A stretch of DNA of 64,000 bases from positions 1 to 64,000 of the forward strand of contig NZ_JAOQJD010000002.1 in the NCBI RefSeq assembly GCF_025566985.1, given 5' to 3'. Source of the DNA: Aedoeadaptatus acetigenes. Its GTDB lineage: Bacteria; Bacillota; Clostridia; Tissierellales; Peptoniphilaceae. The number at the start of each line of letters is the position of its first letter. The stretch's first letter is position 1. Positions 35,401 to 42,419 of the stretch are shown here, piece after piece. Under the pieces are notes generated by a model, which worked only from the letters and a program-made list of their open reading frames with translations, was not told the origin of the DNA and made no database searches. The position numbers and the translations under genes were made by a program.

Positions 35401-38400
35401 CTTTCGTAGCGATAGGCTTCCCAAACATTGGGGCGTACCCCGATGGCGCCGTCACCTTCTTTGATTCGCATGTGTTGGAAAACTTTGGTTACCTTACCGG
35501 CTTCCTGCGATTGCCCTGCATCTTCGTTTTCGATGATGTAGTCATGACCGGGAACGGGCGTGCCGTTGCCGTCTTTGAAACGGGCCTTGTAGGTGACTTG
35601 CCCACCTTCGGTTACGGTGACGTCGAATACGACGCCGTTGGACAGGTAGCCGTCGGGGGCGATGGTTTCTTCCACCACGTATTTGCCCGGAGGCAATTGG
35701 CTGAAGTTAACGAGCCCCTTTTCATCGCTTCGCTTGCTGGCGATGATTTTGTTGTTTTCGTCTTTAATGACGAAGGTGGCGCCGGGCAAGACTTCCTTTT
35801 CGGGATCCACTTTCGTAATGGATACGTCTTGTTTCGGGAAGCTTTCGTTGGTTATGGTGAGGATGGCATCGGCGTCGCCTTTGCCTTGTCGGGTGAGCAC
35901 CACGTCTTTTTGAATCTTGGCATTCCCCGCCGTGTCTTGGTCGGTCAACCAATCGTAGGACAGGTTCGCCGTGTCCTTGTCGCCCACGTGGGCTTTTACT
36001 TTAATAAGGAAGCCTTGGTCGTTGTTAAACCGTTGTTTGGGGAAGAAAAGTTGATACCCGGTTTTGTTGGTGTACGGGTCGGTTATATTGGACGCGCCGG
36101 TAATGCGATCGTTATGCCAAGCATTGATGACGTTCGATCCGAGTTTCCCAATTTCCTTTTCCACCTCTTGATTTTCCATGGCGGTACGGACGCGATTTCT
36201 TGTGTCTTTTAAAACTTCGTAGGCCGTGACGTCGGTGACATCGACGCCGGGGATGCTGATGTTCAACCGCGTATCGCGATCGGTACTGCCTTCATAGGTG
36301 TTTTTTCTCGGCTTCAGGAATAGATAGAATTCGACGTCGCCGTTGTCGTCGATCTTGCCGTAGTGCATGGCGTTCATGTAGTCGGGCCAGTTCGGGTAGG
36401 CATTGTGTTCTACTAATTGGGTCTTTGCCGCTTGTCCCGAAATGGTAACATTTTTACCGGAGACGGTAATTTCGCCGTCTCTTGAAATGGTGATGGTTTT
36501 GGTGTCTTGGTCCAGTTTGTAACCTGTCGGCGCCTTTTGTTCCACTAAGGTGTAGGTGCCGGGGCGGACGTTGGCGAAGGTGGCCTTCCCGTTGGCGTCG
36601 GTTTCAATTTCTTTGGCTTCATAGCCTCCGCCTTGCAAACGGTAGCGCGCGCCGGAAAGAGTCTTGGTCGTGTCGCCTTCATCCACTTTCAGAACGGTGA
36701 AGGTGGCGGGTTTTTCTTCCGTCACGTCGTTGGCCTCGCCGTGAATGTAGTGGACTTTTTTGGTGGTGTCGTAGTAGTTGAAAACTTCGTAGAACTTATA
36801 GTCGGTACGGCCGACCGTCACTTTCTCAGGATCGAAGGTTTGGACGATTTTGTGCCCTCTCGGCACGGCGGTGCCGTCATCTTCGATCTTCCAGTATTTG
36901 ACGCCGGGCACGGTGACTTTCCGAATCCGCTTGCCCGCTTCGCCTTCGCCGACGGTCCATTCACCCAGGCTTTCGCCTTGGGCGTCTCGCACGTCAAAGG
37001 TTTGTGCCGGCATGTTGACGCCGGCGGGAAGCGTCCAATCCTGCTCAATATACATATCTTGGCATTGGGAAATGGTGACGCCGGAGAGGCTGTAGTCTTC
37101 ACCGGCTTCCGGTTTCTTCAGATCGGTGGTGACTTCGTAGACGGCGATGGTGCCGACGCTTTGTTCACCGGCGGGATCCGTTTCCTTTGTGGGAAGATTG
37201 CCTGTGCCGTGTTCGCTTTGATCCTCGACCATTTGCCCTGTTTCGGGATCCAATTTATAGGATGCGGCTTTTGCCGTGGCCACGTCTTGGTTGCCTTTTA
37301 AGGATCTCGTTTCGAGGGGCAGACCCGAGTTGCCTTCATCGCCGGTGGAGACGGCGTCGGTGATGGTCCACTTGGCTTGATCCGCGTTGGCGAATTCGCC
37401 CAGAATGGTGGTGCGGTTGTTCATGCCCACGCGGGAAGGGGTGGCTTCGCGGATGGCTTCTTGGCTATAGCCTTGGGGAAGGACGAGGCGCACGGCGCCT
37501 ACTTTTTTTCTGTCCTTCAAAGCCATGGAGAGATCGAGCATGTAGGAGGCTTGATCGTTTTTAACGGGAGTGTAGAAAGTGTAGTACAGGTCTTTTGCAG
37601 ATTCGCTCAAGGTATGGTGTTTGGAATCCACGATGCCGAGGTGACCGTTAATGGGGTTCGGAGTAATGTCCGCATCGGCGGCTTTGCTATTCACCTGAAT
37701 GTCTTCGAAGGCGCCGAGGCCGGATCCCTTCACGGCGGTGAAGTTGGCAGAGTAGCCGAGGGTCGTCAAGTCTACCGTAGAGGAGACGCGTACGTTCCAG
37801 CGAATGCCTGCTATCTTTCCGCCTTGAACCACGGGATCGCCGAAGGCATCGATGTTCACTTTATAGTCTTTGCCTTGATCCAGCACTTGAACCACGTCGT
37901 CGCGACCCGGTTCCAGAATGGTGGAGAGCATATTGCCGTTGGAATCCACGACCACGGGAAGAAGCTTTTTGGGCTTCACCACGCCGAGGCCGGAGATGCT
38001 ATTGACTACAGTGAATGTTTTTTCACCGGCATCGATGTTCTTCGTATTGTAATCCACTTCCACTTGAATGGGCACTTGGATATTTTCGGTGATGTCTTCT
38101 GCTATTTTGTAAGTAATGGTGTTGGCAGTTGAGTTATAGACCGGCTTTTCGGTAATGGCCTTGTCATTGTAGGTGATGCGCTTTAAAGACTCAGGATCGT
38201 TTACCGTGAGCTTGTCATCTAAATGAATGACGAAGTATTGGCCTTTGCGAATGGGTCCTTGTACCGTGGAGGTATCGAAGCGGGTAAGGATGGTAAACTT
38301 TTTGTCTTTGATGCCACCTTGGGGCGATTTGGCGCGGGCCAATTCTTTTTCTTTCGAAAATTCCAAGGCCTTTTCTTGGCGATCGGCTTCGTTTTGGGTC

Positions 38401-38744
38401 AAGGGCTTCGGCGCCTTTTCTTCCGATACTTCCGCATCGGTGGCTTCATTGCCCTCTTGCTGCGGCGCCGATTGAGCCGGGGCGTTTTGCGCGGGGCGCG
38501 CCGGTGTCCTTTGCGGCGGCGTGTAGTAGCCGTCGTCGTCTGGGTCGATGAAGTTTGGTAGATGGCTTCCCGCGTTTTGATCGGGGTCGATCCGATTGCC
38601 GTCGGGAGGGATAAATTCCTCGTCGCTGACGGTGGCTCGGTTTTGTCCTGCGGAGCGCGCTTCGACGACGCCGGGCGCCACCACCTCCAGAATCATGATC
38701 AGGGCCAATAACAGGCTCGCGACGCGTTTCATTGCAGTTTTCAT
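26484..38744 (-). CDS. Giant sortase-anchored tip adhesin with ten CnaB domains
   Basis: A single intact frame of 4086 residues. Signal peptide (1-29), then a Pro/Ala-rich disordered region to about 150. Ten CnaB/SpaA-like E-boxes are seen, for example VEQKAPTGY near 738, VEETIAPDGY near 1028, LKEVKAPEGY near 1551, EEIAAPNGY near 1664, EETKAPIGY near 2650 and VETKAPNGY near 3676. Between them lie MSCRAMM-like segments (GQYFVIHLDD, near 190; GDYFVLKLSN, near 3285) and a repeated module with Y-QR/QY-I strands. Three divergent InlB-type repeats occupy about 2318-2555, preceded by an Ala/Glu-rich linker at about 2040-2110. The C-terminus is YPLTGG, hydrophobic helix and RRKK tail. It starts after GGGGAGG and is the first gene of the pilus locus, so a host-binding tip subunit is likely. 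Confidence 0.93.
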   Translation of the reverse strand: MKTAMKRVASLLLALIMILEVVAPGVVEARSAGQNRATVSDEEFIPPDGNRIDPDQNAGSHLPNFIDPDDDGYYTPPQRTPARPAQNAPAQSAPQQEGNEATDAEVSEEKAPKPLTQNEADRQEKALEFSKEKELARAKSPQGGIKDKKFTILTRFDTSTVQGPIRKGQYFVIHLDDKLTVNDPESLKRITYNDKAITEKPVYNSTANTITYKIAEDITENIQVPIQVEVDYNTKNIDAGEKTFTVVNSISGLGVVKPKKLLPVVVDSNGNMLSTILEPGRDDVVQVLDQGKDYKVNIDAFGDPVVQGGKIAGIRWNVRVSSTVDLTTLGYSANFTAVKGSGLGAFEDIQVNSKAADADITPNPINGHLGIVDSKHHTLSESAKDLYYTFYTPVKNDQASYMLDLSMALKDRKKVGAVRLVLPQGYSQEAIREATPSRVGMNNRTTILGEFANADQAKWTITDAVSTGDEGNSGLPLETRSLKGNQDVATAKAASYKLDPETGQMVEDQSEHGTGNLPTKETDPAGEQSVGTIAVYEVTTDLKKPEAGEDYSLSGVTISQCQDMYIEQDWTLPAGVNMPAQTFDVRDAQGESLGEWTVGEGEAGKRIRKVTVPGVKYWKIEDDGTAVPRGHKIVQTFDPEKVTVGRTDYKFYEVFNYYDTTKKVHYIHGEANDVTEEKPATFTVLKVDEGDTTKTLSGARYRLQGGGYEAKEIETDANGKATFANVRPGTYTLVEQKAPTGYKLDQDTKTITISRDGEITVSGKNVTISGQAAKTQLVEHNAYPNWPDYMNAMHYGKIDDNGDVEFYLFLKPRKNTYEGSTDRDTRLNISIPGVDVTDVTAYEVLKDTRNRVRTAMENQEVEKEIGKLGSNVINAWHNDRITGASNITDPYTNKTGYQLFFPKQRFNNDQGFLIKVKAHVGDKDTANLSYDWLTDQDTAGNAKIQKDVVLTRQGKGDADAILTITNESFPKQDVSITKVDPEKEVLPGATFVIKDENNKIIASKRSDEKGLVNFSQLPPGKYVVEETIAPDGYLSNGVVFDVTVTEGGQVTYKARFKDGNGTPVPGHDYIIENEDAGQSQEAGKVTKVFQHMRIKEGDGAIGVRPNVWEAYRYESLDYHADIELSNTTAGTRFVIQFDPNLDFTQYVKEIPSIKNENGVVIADPYMDFQTNRLTYVFNKNGTNGVFTGSIDIVGIIPNKYFAQNDGVYEFTTVVAPGTTGVQRIPGTEDKPGAGQTETISVRADYEQYDQGKGSPVSQSYYFGDVYKKGDDRYVDVIAYYNPMGDYSGGSYTLGFSWASTEYGGNANIVNWYAKGYEPAFKLNSVKIYRTLPDMDVIRDPGGNTTFDKKVNYNMPLSFGVRPEQDPFTYQEVYNRTINPDSVVRDSSHGFTLNYDPSKIQMNRAQIKATKPLTIKMPSISPQKEGYVIKQTFKITDENAWKNLWRVFYMGNGTRLESGFANKARAGEALGDQTGQEIPTYTVQRAKLINRRYTPGNFNVLKVSRLDRNTKLPGAIFELTDAKGKVYRRQSGGDGILSFNNIAPGNYELKEVKAPEGYTSSSTTWQVSVDLNGKVTIIELGVGGADRPIVGNDITLEVTNNPVGKKFRVYKKDNEGKPLAGAKFKITPYGKTPGEVQEATSNGSGVVEFRDPLADGTYVLEEIAAPNGYNKLDQKWVVVVKGDSVKIYNYVEPGTQQEIKSILADPGTHWVNVKDRPINGWNLYDNRLSGYADGHSDPYKLGTRIVAINKDEKYVIQRYIINPEGASIPASTAKIHREKPYYPNMNWYEGGEVVKAFKLDRAITDANVEDIRLAGYDITDITSTLNPRKSDYPGEPDRMQIDLPATNTPIVVDVKIPYKDENGGVGTGMDLTYRGTTYWKSDYYESVTNIPVGDATVAGGEGKDIIGSYIADDSLDISNDLKRYGFKLKKVKENDPGEVIEGAVFRLIGPEPLEDERYMTTKKDGTIEFSGLVPGKYKLEEFEAAPGYENVKTDWTVTVKADGKVFIKDNNAANTNNVRSVDGFETAANRISALNRLNKLDKAFGMPEAPIASAEAKESAETEAPITTAEAKDAANAGDAEAENKNADAAQASAPLNDQISRTKQLDNFLTTFGENSGLELGEENVPNPVGAGVWEKVDPARSVGKVRREDPKNEAPMDTKILEINKEDNRFKQAFIYGEPSIGAKPRVIQIHSWDDAFDVTTARPTLTNVKVYQVTNGSIDSTVANLDTMTDITRRVTWSKISNQDTGNKFRLKATIPATFKGWILVVVDTQYTDGLPIGLGSNYTSNDAATIYEKNNYKGWLAESYPNEGCINQQAIKHKVIVNQPQQGGTISADTMEAEENTLVTLSANPAKGWEFVRFNVTANGKTVNVNNNNQFIMPASDVNVTAEFREVPKEYTIATQSGGHGSVTANATQATEGTKVGLIINADRDYELDQLTVTDDAGKPVAVDMQAKTFTMPASNVTVRATFRQKPPTKYNIGIAPMENGTVSTDKGSAAAGETVNLTITPSEGYKLDKLSVTANGQAVEVTNNSFKMPAANVSISATFKKTEEPPTPGDEGTEIKEGEFAQITNEQVGLELKLFKKSRLGESLPDAEFTLKKTDANYENPEETFGTYTAKSNENDGSIVFVDKATGEPLRLEVGHYLLEETKAPIGYQKQSAPWKIEVKEVNGRLVANYTGPEETTNTYIDKEERAKIQPLKELDSGIRYAARTTFINTEGKTYVQRIFIDTRDYKGDGKVNVQIKPVVKREEIDTPGEPPKTTKQGVKTAYRSTYEITDITGLNLNSGSKDMQQIMSIYDLSRPNVYMVNTARWRPFDWGFDEDQINLNKGVYFIDVEGYYDDNIIKEHDANIQLDIEFYTERNFMQAVSRDRNSGKINYENLVGGSYQKGNVALDSVFGPNGNEVGNAKSTPDQKYPNGISKEYTYKGVYYKSGYVTNGNLINKVTTTMNLSPLYTSGKSEEIPKEGLILENDEQAYNITFSKHGRDNPNWEITGEEVTERRLEGAVFKLEQLVGYGWEDVEGSYVSSAFNGYFGFRNLKPGRYRLREVQAPKGYTTIEEPLLYFTVAYSKDDIKVTDDKTGVEKVIPAGGYITMEYGNGSKGIYQYLDGNNKPLPQGGAPLIDFVTSGTAKNMGKIVNEVPGKGEVTIEKFDGNGNPLPGKKDQHGDLTIGAKFKLTRLSAKQAEEGKEDGVYTSTVGEDGKLVFKDLIIGNYKLEEIDPHPGHINNGQVWHFTVGGKGLDPYAEDNTPRNQNITDKITLTSSTMSIQRPQKDDDSTGMTIRPHYGACMEFANEYKLKEGYVVQPGDYFVLKLSNNIDLKGTDTNDVKELDIFADGVGTIAKADYDKDAGTVTYTFTKYANQYELKDFSNRLAAFINIDKVKDSGEQKVGIGLREPLEETETVDVDYTFITGEANYTYTWYDNYYRRYFSKQDYLNMASKIVKFNQDTGEFVQYFYLNRYKKNVLPAEFRYTPNVPVLNLKETAYVLDDNSDAYLAQDMPVSFGVDETSQNLTNWGGRSYEGYLVTPDAPAGLSIPAMDPNTSAIIKVTGTVYNWENVKKTLQSYESDAKLFQNYEGPESIWASRQDVVYVFNNENTAKAKLTIKATNPTNQISVKKVDPDGNPLEGAEFSLLRKNPGEEIFKGIGVSKITKKEKDGIVTFDALKPGEYQIVETKAPNGYSPTTEPVVEFKVSEKTGKIFRKTKDQNGQDVYVELTDTTPLSVVNHKPILFKKIDGNTKDILPAAEFEVHYKEKQADQYKPYQVMDGETKKTLTVTADINGEIKLDLSKNGHYALKEITAPKGYIKPVGYVKEFTLIDNRFHVKERGLEGNVKKNAEGNDKDRSLMFARQNPTNTNTFYSYLVINPGHEERTYDINSLVHCLFDTKKVAFRNVQARRIDKDGKETLIDTETLLQVDENGQLALNIYRSLGGEAGGTAELKSTDTLVIRGTFGPLKSDEPEVKLRFEITDKDGTYTSSYQMKRDDLPESVVYYPRRVDGQSDEAYQEALAKYLKDISDKELTLQYGDGSQDVEILNYKGLYPLTGGFGPHRWIVLLGAAMAAIAAEEYIRRKKAAKLKGGGAPWA
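31093..31790 (-). repeat. Three tandem divergent InlB-type B repeats inside the tip adhesin
   Basis: Three units of about 78 residues each run G.(I/V)(S/T)....A..GT.V.L...A..GYEL..L.V...G..V.V....FTMPAS(D/N)V.V.A.F. The recurring MPAS(D/N)V or MPAANV motif marks each end. They probably act as a stalk or spacer between the binding modules. Confidence 0.75.
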
Positions 38745-38822
38745 ATGGATTCCTCCCCGTTTCTAATGCTCGTTTATGTACGAATGATGTGAAATCATTT
38801 TCTTCATTTTGGTAGTACTTCT

Positions 38823-38851
38823 ATAATAAAACATCCACTTCTATAAAACAA
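38823..38851 (-). promoter_or_regulatory. Promoter of the pilus locus with a direct repeat
   Basis: On the minus strand TTGTTT and TATTAT are 17 bases apart, about 85 bases before the adhesin ATG. The plus-strand sequence CTTCTATAAtAAAACA / CTTCTATAAAACA is directly repeated about 20 bases apart, over the promoter. It may be bound by the divergent TetR-type protein. The remainder of 38745-39058 is AT-rich without further features. Confidence 0.5.
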
Positions 38852-39058
38852 GGCAAAAAATGACCAATTACATACTCTTTATGGATTTTTTTAGAAAAAT
38901 TTTTTTGATGAGGCGGAAAATGAAAATTTCGCCCTGCTTTTCTATTTTTCTTCGTGTTTTCAGGTTTTTTTGTCTTATGGTACAATAAGGGCAGAGCTTT
39001 TTTATGCGCGCCGGCGGTGGTTCGTATGATTGTTTTTGGAATGAAAGGGGGCGATCCT

Positions 39059-39631
39059 GTGGCCAGGCAGTACACGAAGGAATTGATTAAGCGGGAGTTT
39101 TTGGCGCTGTTGGAGGAAAAAAGTTTTCATTCGATTACGATTGCCATGTTGGCGGAGCGTTGCGAGATCAGCCGAAACACGTTTTATTACCATTACGACG
39201 ATGTGTATTCGTTGGTGAAGGAGATTTTTGCCGACGAGTTGGTGAAGGTGAATGGGGAGTCTGACGCCACGCTTTCGTGGGAAGAGATGCTGCTCTCCGG
39301 TGCGTCGTTTCTGGTGAAGAATAAGCGGGCGGCGCAGAATTTGTTTCAGTCCATCGACAAGAAGGACACGGACGCCTATCTTTTCGAGCTGTGCGAATCG
39401 GTGATGCGGCGCTATGTGGAGGCTGTGTGTGCGGAGAAGGGGATTTGTGCGCAGGAGGCGGACAAGCGGCTGGTGATTGATTTTTACCGGGCGGCCCTGG
39501 TGGGCCTTATGGACAAGTGGGTCCAGGAGGGGATGCAGACGTCGCCGGAGGAGGCGATTCTTCGCATCGGGCAGTTGTTCGACGGCAACATTGAGCGCTC
39601 GCTTAGGATCAGTGCGTCGTTAGGTGAATGA
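39059..39631 (+). CDS. TetR-family regulator divergent from the pilus locus
   Basis: About 190 residues from a GTG start (39059) that has AAAGGGGG seven bases upstream; longer ATG starts lack a site and one lies before a likely TACAAT promoter box at 38981. The N-terminal HTH reads TKELIKREFLALLEEKSFHSITIAMLAERCEISRNTFYYHYDDVYSLV, a clear TetR pattern (about 6-53). The C-terminal part has the helical ligand/dimer domain typical of TetR_C_33-type proteins of Gram-positive bacteria. Transcribed away from the 12-kb adhesin gene, it is the best candidate for pilus control. It is followed by its own terminator. Confidence 0.88.
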   Translation: MARQYTKELIKREFLALLEEKSFHSITIAMLAERCEISRNTFYYHYDDVYSLVKEIFADELVKVNGESDATLSWEEMLLSGASFLVKNKRAAQNLFQSIDKKDTDAYLFELCESVMRRYVEAVCAEKGICAQEADKRLVIDFYRAALVGLMDKWVQEGMQTSPEEAILRIGQLFDGNIERSLRISASLGE

Positions 39632-39635
39632 TTTT

Positions 39636-39677
39636 GTGTACAGGGCCTTCGTTGCGAAGGTTTTGTACACTTTTTTT
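39636..39677 (+). terminator. Terminator of the TetR-type gene
   Basis: Outer arms GTGTAC/GTACAC and inner arms CCTTCG/CGAAGG precede a seven-base T run. Confidence 0.85.
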
Positions 39678-39812
39678 GTTTTGTCCTATTTTTATGCAAT
39701 TTTCATGGGGTGATGGACCTTCGGACAATGGGGCCGCTTTAACCGTTGCCTGTTGTTTTTTTCCTTTATATGATGGGCCGAGAAGCCAATGGAGGGTAAA
39801 GGAGGTATTCCT

Positions 39813-41609
39813 ATGAAGATTAAAACGGTTGACGATCGTTTGCGGCTGGGCAACGGGGATTACGACCGCCTGGTGAATTCCAGAAAGCCGGCAGGGATCG
39901 ACGATAAGCGGGCTTATATTGTGGGCACGGGGATCGCGGGGCTATCTGCGGCGGGTTTTCTGATTAAGGACGCGAAGATGGATCCTTCGAGGATTGTGTT
40001 TTTGGAAAAGGATGCCGTCCCCGGCGGCGCCTTGGACGGGAAGCTGCTTTCGGATCTGGGCTATGTGGCCCGGGGCGGCCGGGAAACGGGGCATCATTTC
40101 GAGGTGCTCTGGGATTTGTTGAGCGTGATTCCTTCGCGGGAGGATCCGCGTGTGTCGATTCTGGATCATTTGTATTACACGAATTTGGACGATCCGAATT
40201 TCAGCCTCTGCCGCGTCACGAAAAATCGCGGGGAGCGCTACGACAATGGGAAGTTTAATTTGTCGAATGATGTGATTAGGGAGATTCTCCACTTGGTCAT
40301 GACGCCGGATGAGCGGCTGGAGGAGGTGACGGTGGAGGAAGTGTTCAGCGACGAGTTTTTGGAAAGTGATTTCTGGACGTTTTACCGCACGATGTTTGCT
40401 TTTGAAAATTGGCATTCGGTGCTGGAGCTGAAGCTTTACATCAATCGCTTTATTCACCACGTGGGCGGTCTGCCGGATTTGTCGGCGCTGCAGTTTACCC
40501 GCCACGACCAGTATGAATCCATTGTGGTGCCCATGATGGATTGGCTCAAGGCCAAGGGCGTGCGCACGGAATATAATTGCGACGTGCTGGATGTGGAGTT
40601 CGCTCTTTCGGACACGAAGAAGGCGGCGACGCGGATTGTGGCCGTGGATGCCGCGAGCGGGGCGGACCGATCGATTCCTCTTTCGGAGAATGATTTGGTC
40701 TTTATTACCACCGGGTCTTTGGTGGAATCTTCCGCCTACGGATCCAATGAATCGGCGCCGGACTTTGCCATCGACGAGGAAGGGAGTTTCCGTTTGTGGA
40801 AGGCCATTGCGAAGAAGTCGCCGGAGTTCGGGCGGCCGGAGGTGTTCACGTCGGACATCGCCAAGTCCAATTGGGAATCGGCCACGATCACGGTAAAGAG
40901 CGCGGCCATCGCGAAGTACATTGAGGCGATTACGAAGCGCAGTCCCTACACGGGCAAGGTGGTGACCGGGGGGATTGTGACGGCGCTGGATTCGTCTTGG
41001 CTCATGAGCTGGACGATTAACCGCCAGGGCCAATACATCGGTCAACCGGAAGATGAAATCGCCGTGTGGGTCTACGGTCTGTTTACGGATAAAGAAGGCG
41101 ATTATGTGAAGAAGCCCATGAAGGCCTGCACCGGGGAAGAAATCGCCAAGGAATGGCTCTACCACATCGGCGTGCCGGAGGATGAAATTGACGATTTGGC
41201 GAAGGACACGTCGACGATTCCCGTGTTTATGCCCTACATTACGGCGCAGTTTATGCCGCGAAGCTTCGGCGACCGGCCCTATGTGGTGCCGAAGCACGCC
41301 GTGAACTTTGCCTTCTTGGGGCAATTTGTCGAAACCCTGGACGATCCCGGACGGGACACGGTGTTTACCACGGAATATTCCGCCCGCTGCGCCATGGAGG
41401 CTGTGTATGTGCTCACGGGGGTTGAAAAATGCGTGCCGGAAGTGTTCGCTTCCCGCTACGATATGCGCTATGTCCTCGCCGGCATCAGCGCTCTGAACGA
41501 CGGGGAAAAATATGAGCTGAATCTGCCCATGGAGATTATGCTCAAGATTGCGAAGAAAATCGGCGGGACGGAGATCGAGAATATGCTGAAGGAATATAAT
41601 ATTATATAG
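39813..41609 (+). CDS. ohyA: Oleate hydratase (myosin-cross-reactive antigen family)
   Basis: This FAD-dependent enzyme of about 598 residues hydrates the cis-9 double bond of unsaturated fatty acids to 10-hydroxy acids. The chosen ATG (MKIKTVDDRL) follows AAAGGAGG. The FAD fold is clear: AYIVGTGIAGLSAAGFLIKDA near residue 35, then FLEKDAVPGGALDG near 63 and ARGGRETGHHFEVLWDL near 85, where the family's loop Glu follows RGGR. FTRHDQYESIVVPMMDWL near 225 and the C-terminal FAFLGQFVETLDDPGRDTVFTTEYSARCAMEAVY also match. The family helps bacteria detoxify host fatty acids. It is a single gene bounded by repeats. Confidence 0.95.
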   Translation: MKIKTVDDRLRLGNGDYDRLVNSRKPAGIDDKRAYIVGTGIAGLSAAGFLIKDAKMDPSRIVFLEKDAVPGGALDGKLLSDLGYVARGGRETGHHFEVLWDLLSVIPSREDPRVSILDHLYYTNLDDPNFSLCRVTKNRGERYDNGKFNLSNDVIREILHLVMTPDERLEEVTVEEVFSDEFLESDFWTFYRTMFAFENWHSVLELKLYINRFIHHVGGLPDLSALQFTRHDQYESIVVPMMDWLKAKGVRTEYNCDVLDVEFALSDTKKAATRIVAVDAASGADRSIPLSENDLVFITTGSLVESSAYGSNESAPDFAIDEEGSFRLWKAIAKKSPEFGRPEVFTSDIAKSNWESATITVKSAAIAKYIEAITKRSPYTGKVVTGGIVTALDSSWLMSWTINRQGQYIGQPEDEIAVWVYGLFTDKEGDYVKKPMKACTGEEIAKEWLYHIGVPEDEIDDLAKDTSTIPVFMPYITAQFMPRSFGDRPYVVPKHAVNFAFLGQFVETLDDPGRDTVFTTEYSARCAMEAVYVLTGVEKCVPEVFASRYDMRYVLAGISALNDGEKYELNLPMEIMLKIAKKIGGTEIENMLKEYNII

Positions 41610-41620
41610 GAAGGAAAGAG

Positions 41621-41703
41621 CAGAGGAGTAAGCATTTAATTTTTCTTCTCGTAGCTTATGTTCATCAGATTAATCCGGGGGAGGGAAAAAGGGCGTTGCG
41701 ATT
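41621..41703 (+). repeat. 83-bp direct repeat, copy 1
   Basis: Runs from CAGAGGAGTAAGCATTT through ATCCGGGGGAGGGAAAAAG to GGGCGTTGCGATT. It matches 41852-41934 with only two or three differences. The two copies enclose the 131-bp module shared with 221-351. Confidence 0.8.
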
Positions 41704-41805
41704 TCATGACCTATCCCGACGAGGGTCGCGAGGCGTTGGAAGGTCAGATGCAGTCTTACACCGTTTCGGGGAGGCGAAGCCTTCACGAAACGGATGTATA
41801 GTTGT
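41675..41805 (+). repeat. 131-bp dispersed repeat, inverted copy of 221-351
   Basis: It begins CCGGGGGAGGGAAAAAG and ends TGTATAGTTGT. It contains the self-complementary pair CGTTTCG...GAAGCCTTC...CGAAACGG, so the RNA can form a branched hairpin. Confidence 0.8.
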
Positions 41806-41851
41806 ACGCCCTCAACCCGCGGGGGCTATGTACTTCCTCTTAAACGCGAAG

Positions 41852-41934
41852 CAGAGGAATAAGCATTTGATTTTTCTTCTCGTAGCTTATGTTCATCAGA
41901 TTAATCCGGGGGAGGGAAAAAGGGCGTTGCGATT
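41852..41934 (+). repeat. 83-bp direct repeat, copy 2
   Basis: Second copy of 41621-41703. After it the sequence changes to a different module (CTAACGCTTTCTATATGTGC, 41967-41990) that recurs reversed at about 46828-46846, showing that modules are joined in different orders. Confidence 0.8.
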
Positions 41935-41984
41935 CGCCCTTATCCCTCCCCCGGACCCCTACCCTTTATCCCTAACGCTTTCTA

Positions 41985-42035
41985 TATGTGCGAAGCCCTG
42001 GCGGGCTTCGATTCCTGTTGGGCTGTGTCGCCGAA
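41985..42035 (-). repeat. Conserved-flank module with CGAAGCCC hairpin
   Basis: On the minus strand ACACAGCCCAACAGGAATC is followed by CGAAGCCCGCCAGGGCTTCG and GCACATATAGAAAGCG. The same hairpin and right flank recur on the plus strand near 46790-46843. The rest of 41935-42194 has no gene. Confidence 0.7.
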
Positions 42036-42194
42036 AAATTGTTCTTATTCAGGAATTTTGTATTGAGGTTTTTTTAGGCGGGGTCGTTGCGATTCGCTTT
42101 CGAAACAGTATTTTGACCCAAATAAAATCACCCAAGGAAAGTATTTTGTCCGTTGTTTCATTTATGTGTTACAATGTATTCAGAGGTGAGGAGT

Positions 42195-42419
42195 ATGAAA
42201 ACTGTATCTGTACGCCTGAATGAGGAAGAGGAAAGGGCCTTTTCCGCTTATGCCGCGATCATGGGCCTGCCTTTGTCTACTTTGTTTAAAAAGCTTATGG
42301 AAGAGCGCCTTGAAGATGAATTTGATTTGAAAATTGCGGAAGATTTTCTCGATAGAGAAGCAAGGGGCGACGTAAAAACGCGGTCCATCGACGCATTGTT
42401 TCAAGAGCTCGACTTATGA
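42195..42419 (+). CDS. RelB/DUF6290-type antitoxin
   Basis: The protein has 74 residues. The start is the ATG of KTVSVRLNEEEE with GAGGTGAGGAG upstream; the frame extends 14 codons further but without a site. The N-terminal ribbon-helix-helix (TVSVRLNEEEERAFSAYAAIMGLPLSTLFKKLMEERL) binds DNA and autorepresses in this family; the acidic C-terminal part should wrap the toxin. Its stop overlaps the toxin start as ATGA. A small standalone module in a repeat-rich stretch, so probably an acquired stabilising or persistence element. Confidence 0.9.
   Translation: MKTVSVRLNEEEERAFSAYAAIMGLPLSTLFKKLMEERLEDEFDLKIAEDFLDREARGDVKTRSIDALFQELDL

Noticed and set aside
39942..41324. 460-codon minus-strand frame opposite oleate hydratase
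   Set aside because: His/Arg-rich antisense of a well-recognised gene.
41696..42223. 175-codon plus-strand frame through the repeats
   Set aside because: Entirely made of dispersed repeat modules; other copies of the same modules are not open.
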